From Dryas octopetala (Eukaryota; Streptophyta; Magnoliopsida; Rosales; Rosaceae): 64,000 nucleotides of DNA. Shown one piece after another: positions 22,511 through 33,718 of the stretch; position 1 is the first letter of the stretch; each line of letters begins with the position of its first letter. The stretch is from NCBI GenBank assembly GCA_963921425.1, contig OY992839.1, positions 19,824,910 through 19,888,909 on the forward strand, written 5' to 3'. The notes under the pieces are model-generated. The model did not search any database and had not been told where the DNA came from. It saw nothing but the letters and a program-made list of their open reading frames with translations. A program made the position numbers and the translations under genes.

Positions 22511-22790
22511 GGTACATTTCAATTGTACCAATACCTGAGTTGGTATATATGTACGTATATATATTTGATTAGGTGCGCATCAGTGAACATGCATACCTGA
22601 TCTGAACGCTCGGTTTTCGCTACTGATCGCTTGGTCATGCTGCTTCCTTTCTCGAGTTTTAAGAGTAAATCCTCATCTTTTCACCTCATCCCCTCTTAGG
22701 GTATAGAATGAGCTTTATGGAGGCGTTAGGCGCTAAACTATATCATAAACGTCGACAAACCATCGATCGATTATACAATTGAAATGTACC
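22511..22790. mobile_element. 280-bp element with perfect 17-bp terminal inverted repeats
   Basis: The first 17 bases, GGTACATTTCAATTGTA, are exactly inverted at 22774-22790. A 4-bp CATA follows on the right and precedes on the left, a possible short target duplication. No coding capacity. Superfamily undetermined. Confidence 0.5.
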
Positions 22791-23439
22791 CATAAATAAT
22801 TTTTTTCCTTATTTGATTATTTTATATTTTTTGGGCTTATACATTTTTATTAGATTAATATAATTTAAATCCCACAATTAATTTTAAGATAATATTAGAA
22901 TATTAGAATATGATAATATGTTAATATTATAATATTAAGATAATATAAAACTAGGATAATATTCAGATTTAAATATTATTAATTTTAGGATAATATTAGA
23001 TATTTTTATAATTAAAAATATCTGGATAATATTTTTGAACCTTAGTAAAAAATTAAAAAACATTAAGACATTAGTCTAAGATAAGTGGTAAAATTGGACC
23101 AGCCTGTAAATGGCTCATACCCAAATACTCAAAAACCCACCAAGGTAACCAACCCACCAAGCACACCAAAAAAACTTATCTTTTCTCTCTCTCTAAAAGA
23201 GAGTATTGTTTCCCTCTCTAGCCATTCTGAGGGTTCTCTTGGGAAAGAGAGGTGGGTTGCCAAATTTATATTGGAGGTGGGTCTATCACCTTCAGACCTT
23301 CGACAAGCCCGAAGCCTCCGATTAGGGATGACCATTTGACCCAGCGGGCAGATACCCACAAAACCAAACCCATTCTGTGAAAAATTTGTCAAACTTATAC
23401 CCACGTAACCCACCCCATAGTATAATAGGTATTACCCAA
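22791..23439. other. AT-rich intergenic
   Basis: 22800-23070 is very AT-rich with repeated GATAATATTAGA-like words. 23070-23440 holds no feature beyond a short C/T-rich stretch. Confidence 0.4.
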
Positions 23440-23762
23440 AGATTTAAATTTCGAAAATTTCGGCGAAATTTCGACGAAATTTTCGATTTTTTGAGGTATG
23501 AAAATTTTAACACTAAACCAACAAAATTTCGTCTGGATTTCGATGATTTCGCCGAAATTCTCAAAATTTCATCAAGTTTTCGGTTGGGTGGGATTTCTAG
23601 GTTTTGGGGAGGTTAGGATTTGGGAGGAGCTGAAGATGTGGAGGAAGAGAGGAGGGGCTGGGTTTTGGTGGGTTTCGGCAGAAGGGGGCGACGACAGAAG
23701 GCGAGAGCAGGGAGAAAGAGGTGAGGGTGGGCTGGTGGTCGGCACAAGTGAGGGGATGGAAT

Positions 23763-23817
<55 letters not shown>

Positions 23818-24790
23818 GGGCTTGTGGTCGGCGCAAAGGAGGATGAAGTTACTGATGGAGGAAATGAACAAAAGGAAGAAGAAAAAGGAGAAAGAAGAAA
23901 AAAAAGAAAGAGAGATCAGGCCATCCGAGTGGGTACTGGGTAGTGGTATTGGGTTGTGTGAATTGATACTGTGGAGAGAGAATTAACATACAAAATTTGA
24001 TTTTGAATTTTTAAAATTTATGTTTATAAATTTACAAAAATGTCTATCATTTCAAATGTTCATATCTCTCAAACCGTAGCTCCGATTGATGCACAGTTTG
24101 CGCTCACATATTCGTGTCTTCGTGACCTTTCCAACAAACCACAGATCGAAGTCAAAAGCACAATAGTTCAAAAAGTGAAAAAACGGGTCAAACTAATTTA
24201 AAACAAAAATTATAAAATTAACCTAAAATATTTTATTTCACAAATAAATTTTTAAAATATTTAAAATATTTTTCAAAATAAAACTTGAAAAAATACGGGG
24301 TCTCACAATCTACCCCCTTCAAAGGGGTCTCACAATCTATCTCCCTTCAAAGAATTTTGTCCTTGAAATTTCCAATGAAAGTAATAATGGAACAACTTCA
24401 AACAAGCACAAACAACAACAATCCAAAACTCTAAAAAGTTCTTTTTATTTATGAAAAACTGGAAAATAAATTACACAAGCTCTGAGGTATTTGTTAAATC
24501 AAATTTATGTAATTATTAATTAGTAAACTATTTTTTAACAGTATTTGTCTCCAGCGCGCATTATGTTCATCTTATATCACATGAAACCTACTATATAATT
24601 TGGTTTTTTCAATATTTTTTTATCAATGTAGTAGATAATATGTTAAATAAACATATAGTAAAGTTTTATTCAAAATTTCCGTATTTTGATAGCAATTTCC
24701 ATCGTTTTCGTCTAATTTTTGTCAAAATTTAAAAATCTTCAAAATTTTCTTCGAAATTTCTATCGAAATTTCCTTCGAAATTTTATTCCT
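23440..24790. mobile_element. Element with CGAAATTT subterminal repeats containing an LTR fragment
   Basis: The left end (CCCAAAGATTTAAATTTCGAAAATTTCG...) and the reverse complement of the right end (CCCAAGGAATAAAATTTCGAAGG...) are inverted and rich in CGAAATTT. ATTACCC occurs at both flanks. The interior holds a (GA)n microsatellite (23766-23813). A segment at 24010-24310 is similar to the gypsy LTR fragment at 13620-13890. Boundaries are approximate. Confidence 0.5.
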
Positions 24791-24951
24791 TGGGATTACC
24801 CTTATCCGCCCCACTAAAGTAACGGGTCACCTGCATTTTGAAACCGATTAGGAGACAGTTTTGGGTTTGGACTAGGAAAATACTCGAATAATCTCTTTTT
24901 ACATTGAATCGATCTCCCCAAATTGGAATTCAGAAAGCACCCAACAATACC

Positions 24952-26184
24952 ATGGACGCTCTCACTCTTGGTACAACTACGAGTGTCCCCCTTCAAACCC
25001 TAGACAAGAGAAAACTTTCTCATAAAACCTCCAAAATTGGAGCAAAATATTGGGGAATGGAAGCATTGTCAGGCTACTTCCCTGAAGAAATCATACGCGA
25101 AATTCTGCTTAAGTTGCCCATCAAATTCGTAATCAAATGCAGCGCAGTGTGCAAGTTATGGAACTCTTTGATCAGAAGCCCGTCCTTCATTCACACCCAC
25201 CACATGATCCCATCCAACAATCAAAACGACGAGGGCGTTCATCTCCTTCTACTAAGGGCTTTTTCCGAAAATACAAAAATTGCCCCTTACTCATTGCGTT
25301 GGGACAACCCTGCATTTGGTGAGTATACCAAGCTTATATGTCCAATTTACAACAACAGATCCATGGAACATCGTGTGGTCGGAACTTGTAATGGGCTTGT
25401 ATGCCTTTCTGCTTACTCCGACGAAGATGGTTATTTCATTGTAATTTGGAACCCATCTATTCGAAAGTATGTGATTCTTCCTAATAGTCCTACCCTCACT
25501 AAAACTAGCAGTGTAAGATATGCATTTTGCTATGATTCAAGCATCAATGACTATATGGTTTTGAGAATTGTGAGTAAGGGATCAATTTTTTGGCAATCAA
25601 ACCCATGTGAGGCTGTTGAGGTTTGGTCATTAGCCAGGGGATCCTGGAAGAGTGTCAGTGCCGCTGCTATTCCTGCCGACTTTTTGCCTTATGGCAACAA
25701 ACATGCTTTTGTCAATGGTGCTCTGCATTGGGCTCGATGCTGTGAGACAGATGACGAAGACCATGTACTTGTTTCCATTGTCACCTTTGATATGGTCAAT
25801 GAATCATTTGGCGAGGTGCCCGTGTGTGAAGCTGTGAGAGGAATGTCATCACCCTATGTTTTCAGATATGGGGAGTTCCTTGCGTTGTTTGATTATTTTG
25901 AACCAGCTACTGTTGATATGTGGGTGATGACAGAGTATGGTGTGGCAGAATCATGGTCTAAATTATTCAGTTTATGTGTGCAAGAATCTGGTATAGAGCC
26001 ATTTGGTTTTAGAAAGAGTGGTGAAGTAGTGATTCAAGTGGATGGCGGAATACTGAAATCGGTCGACCCTAAGTCCCAAGAAGTTAAAGACTTTGGAATT
26101 GATGGATATGAGTACTACTTCTTCATGGATTCTTTTGTAGAGAGCCTTGTCTTACTTGACCAAGCCAATGCTATATCTTACTAA
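24952..26184 (+). CDS. F-box protein with F-box-associated (FBA) domain
   Basis: An intronless frame of 410 residues from ATG 24952 (context ACCATGG). The open frame extends upstream without another ATG. An alternative start is the ATG at 25057, just before the F-box. The F-box lies at about residues 42-82 (FPEEIIREILLKLPIKFVIK, then CSAVCKLWNSLIRSPSFI). The F-box-associated domain follows with family marks: VVGTCNGLVCL (142-152), WNPSIRKYVILP (166-177), WSLARGSWKS (about 225-234), FVNGALHW (253-260) and SIVTFDMVNESFGEVP (about 275-290). Such proteins are usually substrate-binding subunits of SCF ubiquitin ligases, contacting SKP1/ASK through the F-box. The substrate is unknown. The closest annotation style is 'F-box/kelch-repeat protein At3g23880/CPR1-like'. 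The length is normal and there are no breaks. Its 3' flank contains a decayed copy of part of the same domain. Confidence 0.9.
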   Translation: MDALTLGTTTSVPLQTLDKRKLSHKTSKIGAKYWGMEALSGYFPEEIIREILLKLPIKFVIKCSAVCKLWNSLIRSPSFIHTHHMIPSNNQNDEGVHLLLLRAFSENTKIAPYSLRWDNPAFGEYTKLICPIYNNRSMEHRVVGTCNGLVCLSAYSDEDGYFIVIWNPSIRKYVILPNSPTLTKTSSVRYAFCYDSSINDYMVLRIVSKGSIFWQSNPCEAVEVWSLARGSWKSVSAAAIPADFLPYGNKHAFVNGALHWARCCETDDEDHVLVSIVTFDMVNESFGEVPVCEAVRGMSSPYVFRYGEFLALFDYFEPATVDMWVMTEYGVAESWSKLFSLCVQESGIEPFGFRKSGEVVIQVDGGILKSVDPKSQEVKDFGIDGYEYYFFMDSFVESLVLLDQANAISY

Positions 26185-26217
26185 GGAGCAGGAACAATAT
26201 GGATTATATTTTTACAC

Positions 26218-26330
26218 ATGCTTTCTTTTGTCAACGGTGCCTTGCAATTACATTTTTTTTCTATTGTGACTTTAATTTGGCTAGTGAATAGGTTTGGTAG
26301 GATCATTCCTGCTGTTTATTTCATGGTTAT
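26218..26330 (+). pseudogene. Decayed F-box-associated domain remnant
   Basis: Directly after the F-box gene, the sequence encodes LSFVNGALQL and then, with frame shifts, a counterpart of SIVTFDMVNESFGEV. This corresponds to the part of the intact gene at residues about 252-290, with the middle deleted. It points to a former tandem F-box duplicate or a partial duplication. Confidence 0.45.
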
Positions 26331-28069
26331 GTATGTATTTTTGATTAAAGTTCCAGTTTTATTTGAAATTTGGCGTCCCTTTATTCACTGTTTGATTTCA
26401 TCGGGTCTTCAAGATTGTGTCTTTGTTTGAGACAGTTGGCAAGAGTTACTCTCTGCGGTAACAGATGCCTAGCAATTGGCATTCTACTTAACATTTATCC
26501 CAAATCAACACATAATTGTAAACTTTCAATCTTTTGAAATAGGTTCTTTGGATTTTTCTTTACATGAATTTGGGGTTGTGCATTTAGTGACTTGAATCTA
26601 ATTTAAGAAAAGTAATTGGGTTCTGAATATCATGTTTACATAGCATCATGTTATGAGGGTTAAAAGAGCATGATTGACAGAACATCTCTGTTAAATTTTC
26701 ATGGGTATGACCTTATGGCATCAATTTTATTTGAATATATGTGTGTTATATATTGGTGTATATTTCTATGATTGGGTATCTACTTTATTCATTACATAAT
26801 ATTGCATTTATCAACTTTTGGGTTCTCTGTTTTTGTTTTATATACTAGTTTAAATTTCAATCTTTTATTTCTGTTTGGTCAATGATTCAAGGTTTTTCCT
26901 ATTTGTGGATCTCATTTCATCATCGTAGATTTAAAATAACTTGATTATGTGACTTTCAAATTTGTGCACAGTTGGGTATTGATCATCTGTAAGCGGAAAC
27001 TATTGATACTGATACTGTCTCTATGAGTTTTTGTTTTCCTTTTTGTTTTTAAATTACTCTATTATAAGAATCTGCCTCATTGAGATATGGTTGTATTGCT
27101 TGGCATCACAGATAGAATGTTATCTAAACTCTTGGTATGCAAATGGGAACCCTTCACTTACCTAGGAGTTCTCTCTTTAAAGGGTGCCAAGGGAAGACTG
27201 ATTGCTGTCCATTTTGCAGGATGTAGTTTGGTTTCAATAGTTTTCTGACATCAATATAGACAAGGTATGTTTTGTGATTTCACTGGAAACACTGTTCTGT
27301 CATCTTTTGGATCTTAACGATGTTTTGCCTAGTGATAGTAGCATGTTGACCAAACAGATCCCTCTTCGCATACACACGCTCCTTACTACTGTTTGTTAAT
27401 TGTATTGCTATTAGTTGCAGTTCAGAAGGTATATATGATTATTTAATTTAATACATGATTATGGTCTTCGGACTTGAGACTTTTGAAATTCTTGCTTAAT
27501 GTAGTTATGATGACACATGTAACATGTTAAATACAGTCCTCACAGCATATGTTTGGTTTTTTTTTTTTTTGGTTGAAATTCTTGCTTAATTTAGGATATA
27601 TAGGCCCTTTTATCTAGACTTATCAAACTGAAGATGACTTTACTGGTCATATTTGTTACTTATCCCTTACTACACGCAAGCACACACATGCTGGGAGGGA
27701 GGGAGACTGGGAGAGGGTGCCTAACTGCATGTTGAGTTGCAGATTAACAAGCCTCATCTTCCATTGGGATATGTGCAATGTTAAGTTCTCTCAGCATATG
27801 TTTATTTATTTTTTTCCCCTTAGTGACTGTTTGATGATTTGCTTGAATGGGTATTTGAGCTTTTGTTGTTTGTAAAACTCTTGAACATTTTTGAACCTAC
27901 ACCAATTGTTTTTGTTTTGGTTTCCTCTAATTTTGGTAGTTTTCAATGAATTAGGCTTCAGTTGTTGATGTAGGTAAATTCTGTATGGGTAATTTAGGCT
28001 TTAGTGAATTTGTCTTTCAATAGTAGATGTAAGTTCTTTGTTGTATTTTGCAAAATGGTTTGGTGTACA
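26331..28069. other. Intergenic, no gene seen
   Basis: T-rich DNA without long frames or recognisable elements. It may include the F-box gene's 3' untranslated region. A poly(T) run lies near 27557. Confidence 0.4.
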
Positions 28070-28288
28070 TTAAATTTTGAGCAAATTATCCATAAGTACC
28101 TCAACTATACACTGACTTTCAACTTAGTACCCCAACTTTGAAAACTTGACAAAAAGTACCTCAACTTTCATTTTGTGTCAAAATAGTACATTCATTAGTT
28201 TTTTTATCAAATAAACCGTTATATGTTGACGTGGCAGAGATATTTTCGTTTTTTTCCCCCCATTTAAAAGATAATAATATTTTTAAAA

Positions 28289-29338
28289 GAGCAAATTACA
28301 ATTTAGTACTTTAACTATACACTGACTTTCAACTTAGTACCCCAACTTTGAAAACCTGACAAAAAAGTACATCAACTTTTATTTTGTGTTAAAATAGTAT
28401 CTCCGTTAGTTTTTCTGTCAAATGAACCGTTATCTGCTGACGTGGCAGAGGTATTTTCGACTTTTTTCCTACATTTAAAAGATAATAATATTTTAAAAAA
28501 CTTTTTAATAAACAAATTTCTTAAAAATATTAAAATTGAAAAATTTCATAAAATAAAAACCTTTCCCCCTCCCCCTTCCCCAGCTTTGCCCCATGCAGCA
28601 TCACCCCTCAGCCCCAACCCCGTCCCCATCCCCTCCCATCCCCCACCCAGCTAGCCCCCACCCCAACCCCTCTCCCTGCTCGACCCACCCTCTCCCCCCA
28701 CCCCAGTCCCGTCGCACCCCCTCCCCCCCCAACCCCAACCCTATCGCACCCCCTTCCCCTAGCCAGCCCCTCTCCTTGCCACAGCCCCCACCATGCCTTC
28801 CCTCACCCATCTTCTCCCCTCTCTCTGCCCAACCCACCCTCTCCCCCCTACCCCAGCTCCCACCCATCCCCTCCGCCCCCACCCATCCTCCTACCTCTCC
28901 CTGCCCGACCCACCTTCTCTCCCCCACCCCCACTCCCGTTGCACCCCTCCCCCCCCAACCCTCAACCCCGTCGTACCCCCCACCCAACCTCTCCCCGACA
29001 CCCTCATACAGCCCCTCCCCTCCCCGACCCACCCCAACCCCAACCTCGACCCTCCCTACCCATCCCCTAAAATGTTTTTAAATTTTTAAAAGTTTTAATT
29101 ATTTAAGAATTTTTTTTATTCAAAAGTTTTTTAAAATATTATTATCTTTTAAATGTGAGGAAAAAGATGAAAATACCCCCGCCACGTCAACATATAACGG
29201 TTCATTTGACAGAAAAACTAACGGAGATACTATTTTTACACAAAATAAAAGTTGAGGTACTTTTTTGTCAGGTTTTCAAAGTTGGGGTACTAAGTTGAAA
29301 GTCAGTATATAGTTAAGGTACTAAATTGTAATTTGCTC
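28289..29338. mobile_element. Inner Mutator-like element with C-rich core
   Basis: Terminal inverted repeats start GAGCAAATTACAATTTAGTA and share long internal stretches with the outer element (TGACTTTCAACTTAGTACCC and others). The flanks TTTTTAAAA (28280-28288) and TTTTCAAAA (29339-29347) match at 8 of 9, a decayed 9-bp target duplication. The core 28565-29060 is an extreme C-rich tract. Confidence 0.8.
28565..29060. repeat. Nearly G-free C-rich tract
   Basis: About 500 bp is dominated by CCCC, CCAACCCC, CCCTCCCC and CACCC with very few G on the plus strand. The minus strand is correspondingly rich in GGGG runs. All frames look open because of composition, so I do not annotate a protein. 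Confidence 0.85.
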
Positions 29339-29557
29339 TTTTCAAAATATTATTATCTTTTAAATATAGGAAAAAAGATGAAGATACCTCTGTTACGTCA
29401 GCAGATAACGGTTTATTTGACAGAAAAACTAACGAAGGTACTATTTTGACACAAAATGAAAATTGAGGTACTTTTTGTCAATTTTTCAAAGTTGAGGTAC
29501 TAAGTTGAAAATCATTGTATAGTTGAGGTACTTACGGATAATTTGCTCTTAAATTTT

Positions 29558-29990
29558 TGTGTAGGTTCAATTGTTGATGAGTAAATACAATGACCATTGT
29601 ATTCTAAAAAAGCTTCGGTCATGTGGCTGGTGATCTTTGTACACGTTCAACGCGCTTCTAACGAACTTCTATTTTTGGTAATTCTGGGTGATTAGAGCCT
29701 TTTCGGGGACGTAACTACGAGACTGTTGATTTTTAGGCTCCTTGATCAAAAGCAGGTGGTGGAGAGCTGGTGGTGAGAAATCGGGGAAGAGGGGTACATT
29801 TGATGAAGGTTCTGGGCTCGTGAATGGATCTCTTCTTCCCAAGGTTTTTGATGCTGATAAGTTAGTTGGCTTAGAGCTTTAAAGATAAACTCATGAACTT
29901 CACATCTTCTGGTTAGGGAGCTGGATCTAATCCGAACTTCGGGATAGAACTTGATGATGAGGTTACTGTGTGATCAGTTGAGGTTCCTCA
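29558..29990. other. Intergenic, no gene seen
   Basis: Mixed-composition DNA with no supportable gene or repeat boundary. Confidence 0.35.
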
Positions 29991-30433
29991 TTTCTTGATA
30001 AAATCTCTTCTATGAGTTAGTATTTTTATTCTAACACATAATGAAAAGGACATCCAAAATACCAAACTCAAAAAGATCTTCAGGTACTATCTTATGACCA
30101 TTTCTCTACACTTAGAAAAACTATGATTAAAACATAGTTGAACTTGAGCATCCCCTTTGAGGAAAAACCTCCCAAAGTGTTCATAGTGATTTTTGTTCAT
30201 TTAGTAGGAAATATTTCCAACCTAAAAGCCTAATGTGGTATCTTGGAAATTTCGAGCATCATCATGTGCCTAATTGTTGTAATTTTATTGTTGTTTGATT
30301 AAGTGTGAATTACTAATTTGACCTTGACAATCCTATAAGGTAAGTGGATGAAGGTTGAGGGTGAAATGGTAAATTCACCACCTTGAACAAATGGGACGTG
30401 ACACGTGGCATGTGCAAGCAAGTAACTTGAACT
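29991..30433. repeat. Dispersed repeat, copy B (direct copy of 3243-3689)
   Basis: It matches copy A throughout with scattered substitutions and small indels. The flanks differ, which defines both ends of the shared unit. Confidence 0.75.
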
Positions 30434-31105
30434 TCGATCATAGTGGAGCTCAACTAATTATGCTATTCACTCAATGCAATATTTTGCAATACACAGATTT
30501 TCAAGATTGATATTGCAATACCAACATCATCAAGATTAAAAGCAATTCACTCAATGCAATCAAAACCCATTTGAGAAAAACCCACAAAGAAGAGGCAAAG
30601 GAAGAATCTTGTTATACCTGGATAAAGCAATAAAAAAGAAGAGGCACAGTAGCTGAGCCAAGACATTCTTATGCTAGGAATAATATGGGGCTTTGCCTTT
30701 GGGAAAAGGGTCGATCAGATTTGGGGGGGAAGAGAACGACGGCAAGAATGGGTTTAGGATAGAATCGATGGGGGAGAGAGGCTGGGTGAATTGATAGAGC
30801 TTTGTCCAGTCGCGCCGAACATCCAGTTCCAATCCGGATAAAATTTTGGTCTACATTAATATTACTGAGTTTAATTTTAACAACACACGGTGCACGTTGT
30901 TATATTTAATAAATTGCACAACGTGCACGTGCATGTTGCAGTATATGCTTTTAACAGCGTGCAAAACCTGCATGTTGTCAAATACTTTTACATAACACTA
31001 ATGACAACGTGCATTAAAGGCACGTTGTAAAATACCTTATTTCGCCACTTGCATCAGCCGCACGTTGTTAAATGCATGTTGTCAAAAGACATTTTTCTTG
31101 TAGTG
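30434..31105. mobile_element. Truncated CACTA element, right end
   Basis: The sequence ends ...GACATTTTTCTTGTAGTG; its reverse complement starts CACTACAAGAAAAATGTC. Subterminal ACAACGTGCA/TGCACGTTGT repeats fill 30880-31090. No left terminus was recognised, so the upstream limit is arbitrary. 30434-30870 may belong to it. Confidence 0.55.
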
Positions 31106-31109
31106 CATA

Positions 31110-31245
31110 TTCCTCTAGAGTTTGAAACAACTCTCTTTCGGCCAAGAGTAACTAGGCTACGTTCCCAGTAGTCTTTCTACTTAAAGCGTCGGCTACTTTA
31201 TTAGCTTTGCTAGGATGATACTGCAGATCAAAATCATAGTCCTTT
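31110..31245 (-). pseudogene. Ty3/gypsy RNase H C-terminal fragment
   Basis: The minus strand encodes MIDYLKDYDFDLQYHPSKAN followed by KVADALSRK. This is the hallmark end of gypsy-type RNase H, where YHPGKANxVADALSR is conserved. A stop follows within the linker. Only about 45 residues survive. Confidence 0.75.
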
Positions 31246-31955
31246 AAGTAATCTATCATTAGATTGATTAATTAACATACAGGTAAGTTCAACTAAATTA
31301 ACATGCAAGTAAAGTAAATAAATCCAACTATAAACTTTATTTGCATGCTTCCTAATAAGTCTACCCTTTTTAGTTTTTGCCAATTCTCTAATTCCATTTG
31401 ACATGCATAATTAGTTAATTTAATTAATCAAACTTATTAACTAATCATGCATTTTATATAATTTAAACATGATTAAGTAATTACTTAAAGAGAGAGTAAT
31501 GACTAAATATCTGGTTGTAGACCACCTTAGTTTAATCTCCAACAATAGAATTGTTAAAACATAAGATTAAAGCCTAATAAATAATTAATTTTAAGCTTAA
31601 CCAACTTAACCAAGTTCAAGGCTCTCAAGTTTCCTTACCGAAATACCTTACTTAGGGGCTAGTAGAAAATCCGGCAGAGTTTCCCTTTAAATAGCTTAAT
31701 GTTTGATTGTTATGTCTGTAGTGCAAAATCCTTAATGGGCACTATTTGGACAACCCAATAAAAAATTAAACTAGGAACTACTTCAACTACTGAAGCTTGT
31801 TCCAAGAATGAAGGAAAAATTTTGAACTATGGAACTCCAAAAAAATGGTATGTTCCTTAAATGTGAATTTCACACTTAGAGAGAAGAGAAAGAAAGATGG
31901 AAGTTTAGGAGTGAGAAGCTCTTACTTTCAACTTGTGGGTGCATGAAATTGCCAC
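31246..31955 (-). repeat. AT-rich LTR-like DNA
   Basis: No gene. Texture and a stretch near 31870-31950 (GAGAAGCTCT, GGTGCA) resemble 6100-6180. With the adjacent RNase H fragment this suggests the same gypsy family. Confidence 0.35.
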
Positions 31956-31959
31956 ACTT

Positions 31960-32165
31960 AAATTTAAACTTTCACTTAAATTTGTACGTAATATATATAT
32001 GACTAAAATTGAAACAAATAAATAAAAATAAATATAGCACATAATTCATTTACATGAAATTTCCAGTGAAAGTCTGAAACATCGCTATTGGAAGAACCAC
32101 TCATGAGAATTTGGGAAACTAGAATTTGTGACTAGAAAGAAGCTTTGGTATTGAAACGGCCCACT
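31960..32165 (-). pseudogene. Remnant of HIPP gene unit 0 (intron 1 sequence only)
   Basis: The sequence is closely similar to 51595-51785, which is intron 1 of the intact HIPP gene. Examples are TTAAATTTGTACGTAAT, GGAAGAACCACTCATGAGAA and AGAAGCTTTGGTATTGAAA. No exon survives. It shows that the HIPP array once had at least one more unit to the left. Confidence 0.6.
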
Positions 32166-33718
32166 CCGCCCCCCCCAGCCAACCCCACCCCACCCAAATT
32201 TTGTATATATATATTCTCCTCTACCATTACGTACCAACAGTTTTCCTTTTATTTTGTTGGTGCCAACATGTACAATCATTAATTTCTAAAACTTTAAATC
32301 CTAAAAAATACCCTTAAAATCGTACACGTGTTACAATCTAAGTGGATTGGTAATACCACGTCATCATGCCATGTGGTATTACGGTTACATACAATAATTT
32401 TCTCAATAGAAGGAAGAAGTTGATCCATTTTTTAATCTATTGATCATTTGACACTGTTTTTTTTAAGAAAAAGCATAGAAACTGTTTGACATTTTCACTC
32501 CGGTCCTAAAAATTGTTAGATAGTTAATTTCAATCCTAAAATCGTGTAAAAATGATACTTATAGGGGATCTCTTTTGACAAGAACCAAAAAGAATTACAT
32601 TGTTCGGATTATCTCGCATTGTAAACCAATAATTTGAACCTCCTAATTTTTAGATATACATTCTCTGCAAAAAAATTAGCAAAATCGATAGTCGTTTGAC
32701 CATTTGATTACCCTTATGATGATTTCAATGTTTATCGAACACATTGTGTTTGTCTATTTATTTGGTCATCAATATAACTAAATGAGTTTCAATTTGGTTA
32801 ATTTTTTGTAAAAATAATCTTTGAATGAAAAATTTAAAATTAGACAGTTCAATCATTATTTTACATTAAGAATTGGGCTCGATCACATGAGATCCCTTTT
32901 CGCTTATCAAATGAATCTCTCTTAAAAAAAACTTCTCCTATAAATTGGACAAACACAAACATCTATTACATATGAATATGAATATGATATCATCGATTTG
33001 GTTACATATCAATAAGTTATATAATCGATACAACCATACCCTTTCAATTGAGGGATTCCTTAAATAATTTTATTAAAGGGATCCTCATGGGGACTTCATA
33101 TGATACTTCAATGATCTCAACCGTATATTTTTTAGGTCTCTATTCAAATATCATCTATACAGAAAAACAAGACCGGAAACTATTAAGCTATCTAACTTTG
33201 ATCAAATAAATAGACGAACAAAATATTTTCGATAAACACTTAAAATGATGACCATTTAATCAAACGGGTAAATGATTTCCAATGTATCTAATTTTTTGGC
33301 AAAGATGATCCTCATATACCTAAAATGTATATGATTTCGATAATTGAAATATTATGTAGAATGGGCTCCACAAAAAATTCCTTATTTATCCTTAAATGAG
33401 GGATCTCTTAATAGAAGGAGCTAGCTCTTCAAAGATCATCCATACAGAAAAACTAGATCGGAAACTATTAAGCTATCTAACTTTGATCAAATAAATAGAC
33501 GAACAAAATATTTTCGATAAACACTTAAAATGATGACCATTTAATCAAACGGGTAAATGATTTCCAATGTATCTAATTTTTTGGCAAAGATGATCCTCAT
33601 ATACCTAAAATGTATATGATTTCGATAATTGAAATACTATGTAGAATGGGCTCCACAAAAAATTCCTTATTTATCCTTAAATGAGGGATCTCTTAATAGA
33701 AGGAGCTAGCTCTTCAAA
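32166..33718. repeat. HIPP-array spacer, left copy, with internal 285-bp tandem duplication
   Basis: From about 32300 it aligns along its length with 49800-50950, the 3' flank of the intact HIPP gene. Within it a block of about 285 bp is duplicated: GGAAACTATTAAGCTATC starts at 33175 and again at 33460. The right-hand spacer has the block only once, so this duplication is local. 32166-32300 is a small unrelated insert with a C-rich start. Confidence 0.75.

Larger units (their letters stand above)
28079..29548. mobile_element. Mutator-like hairpin element (outer) with nested relative
   Basis: The ends are inverted: the left starts GAGCAAATTATCCATAAGTA and the right ends TTACGGATAATTTGCTC. Exact 9-bp target duplications TTAAATTTT lie at 28070-28078 and 29549-29557. 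Without the insert it would be a hairpin of about 410 bp. It has been split at its centre by the related element 28289-29338. No transposase. Confidence 0.85.

Noticed and set aside
24904-24951. Upstream extension of the F-box frame
   Set aside because: It would need a TTG start; the ATG at 24952 in good context is the first acceptable start.
28593-29081. Proline-rich open frame of 162 codons (and a glycine-rich one on the other strand)
   Set aside because: Composition of a C-rich tract keeps all frames open; no family motif, and it lies in the middle of a transposon.
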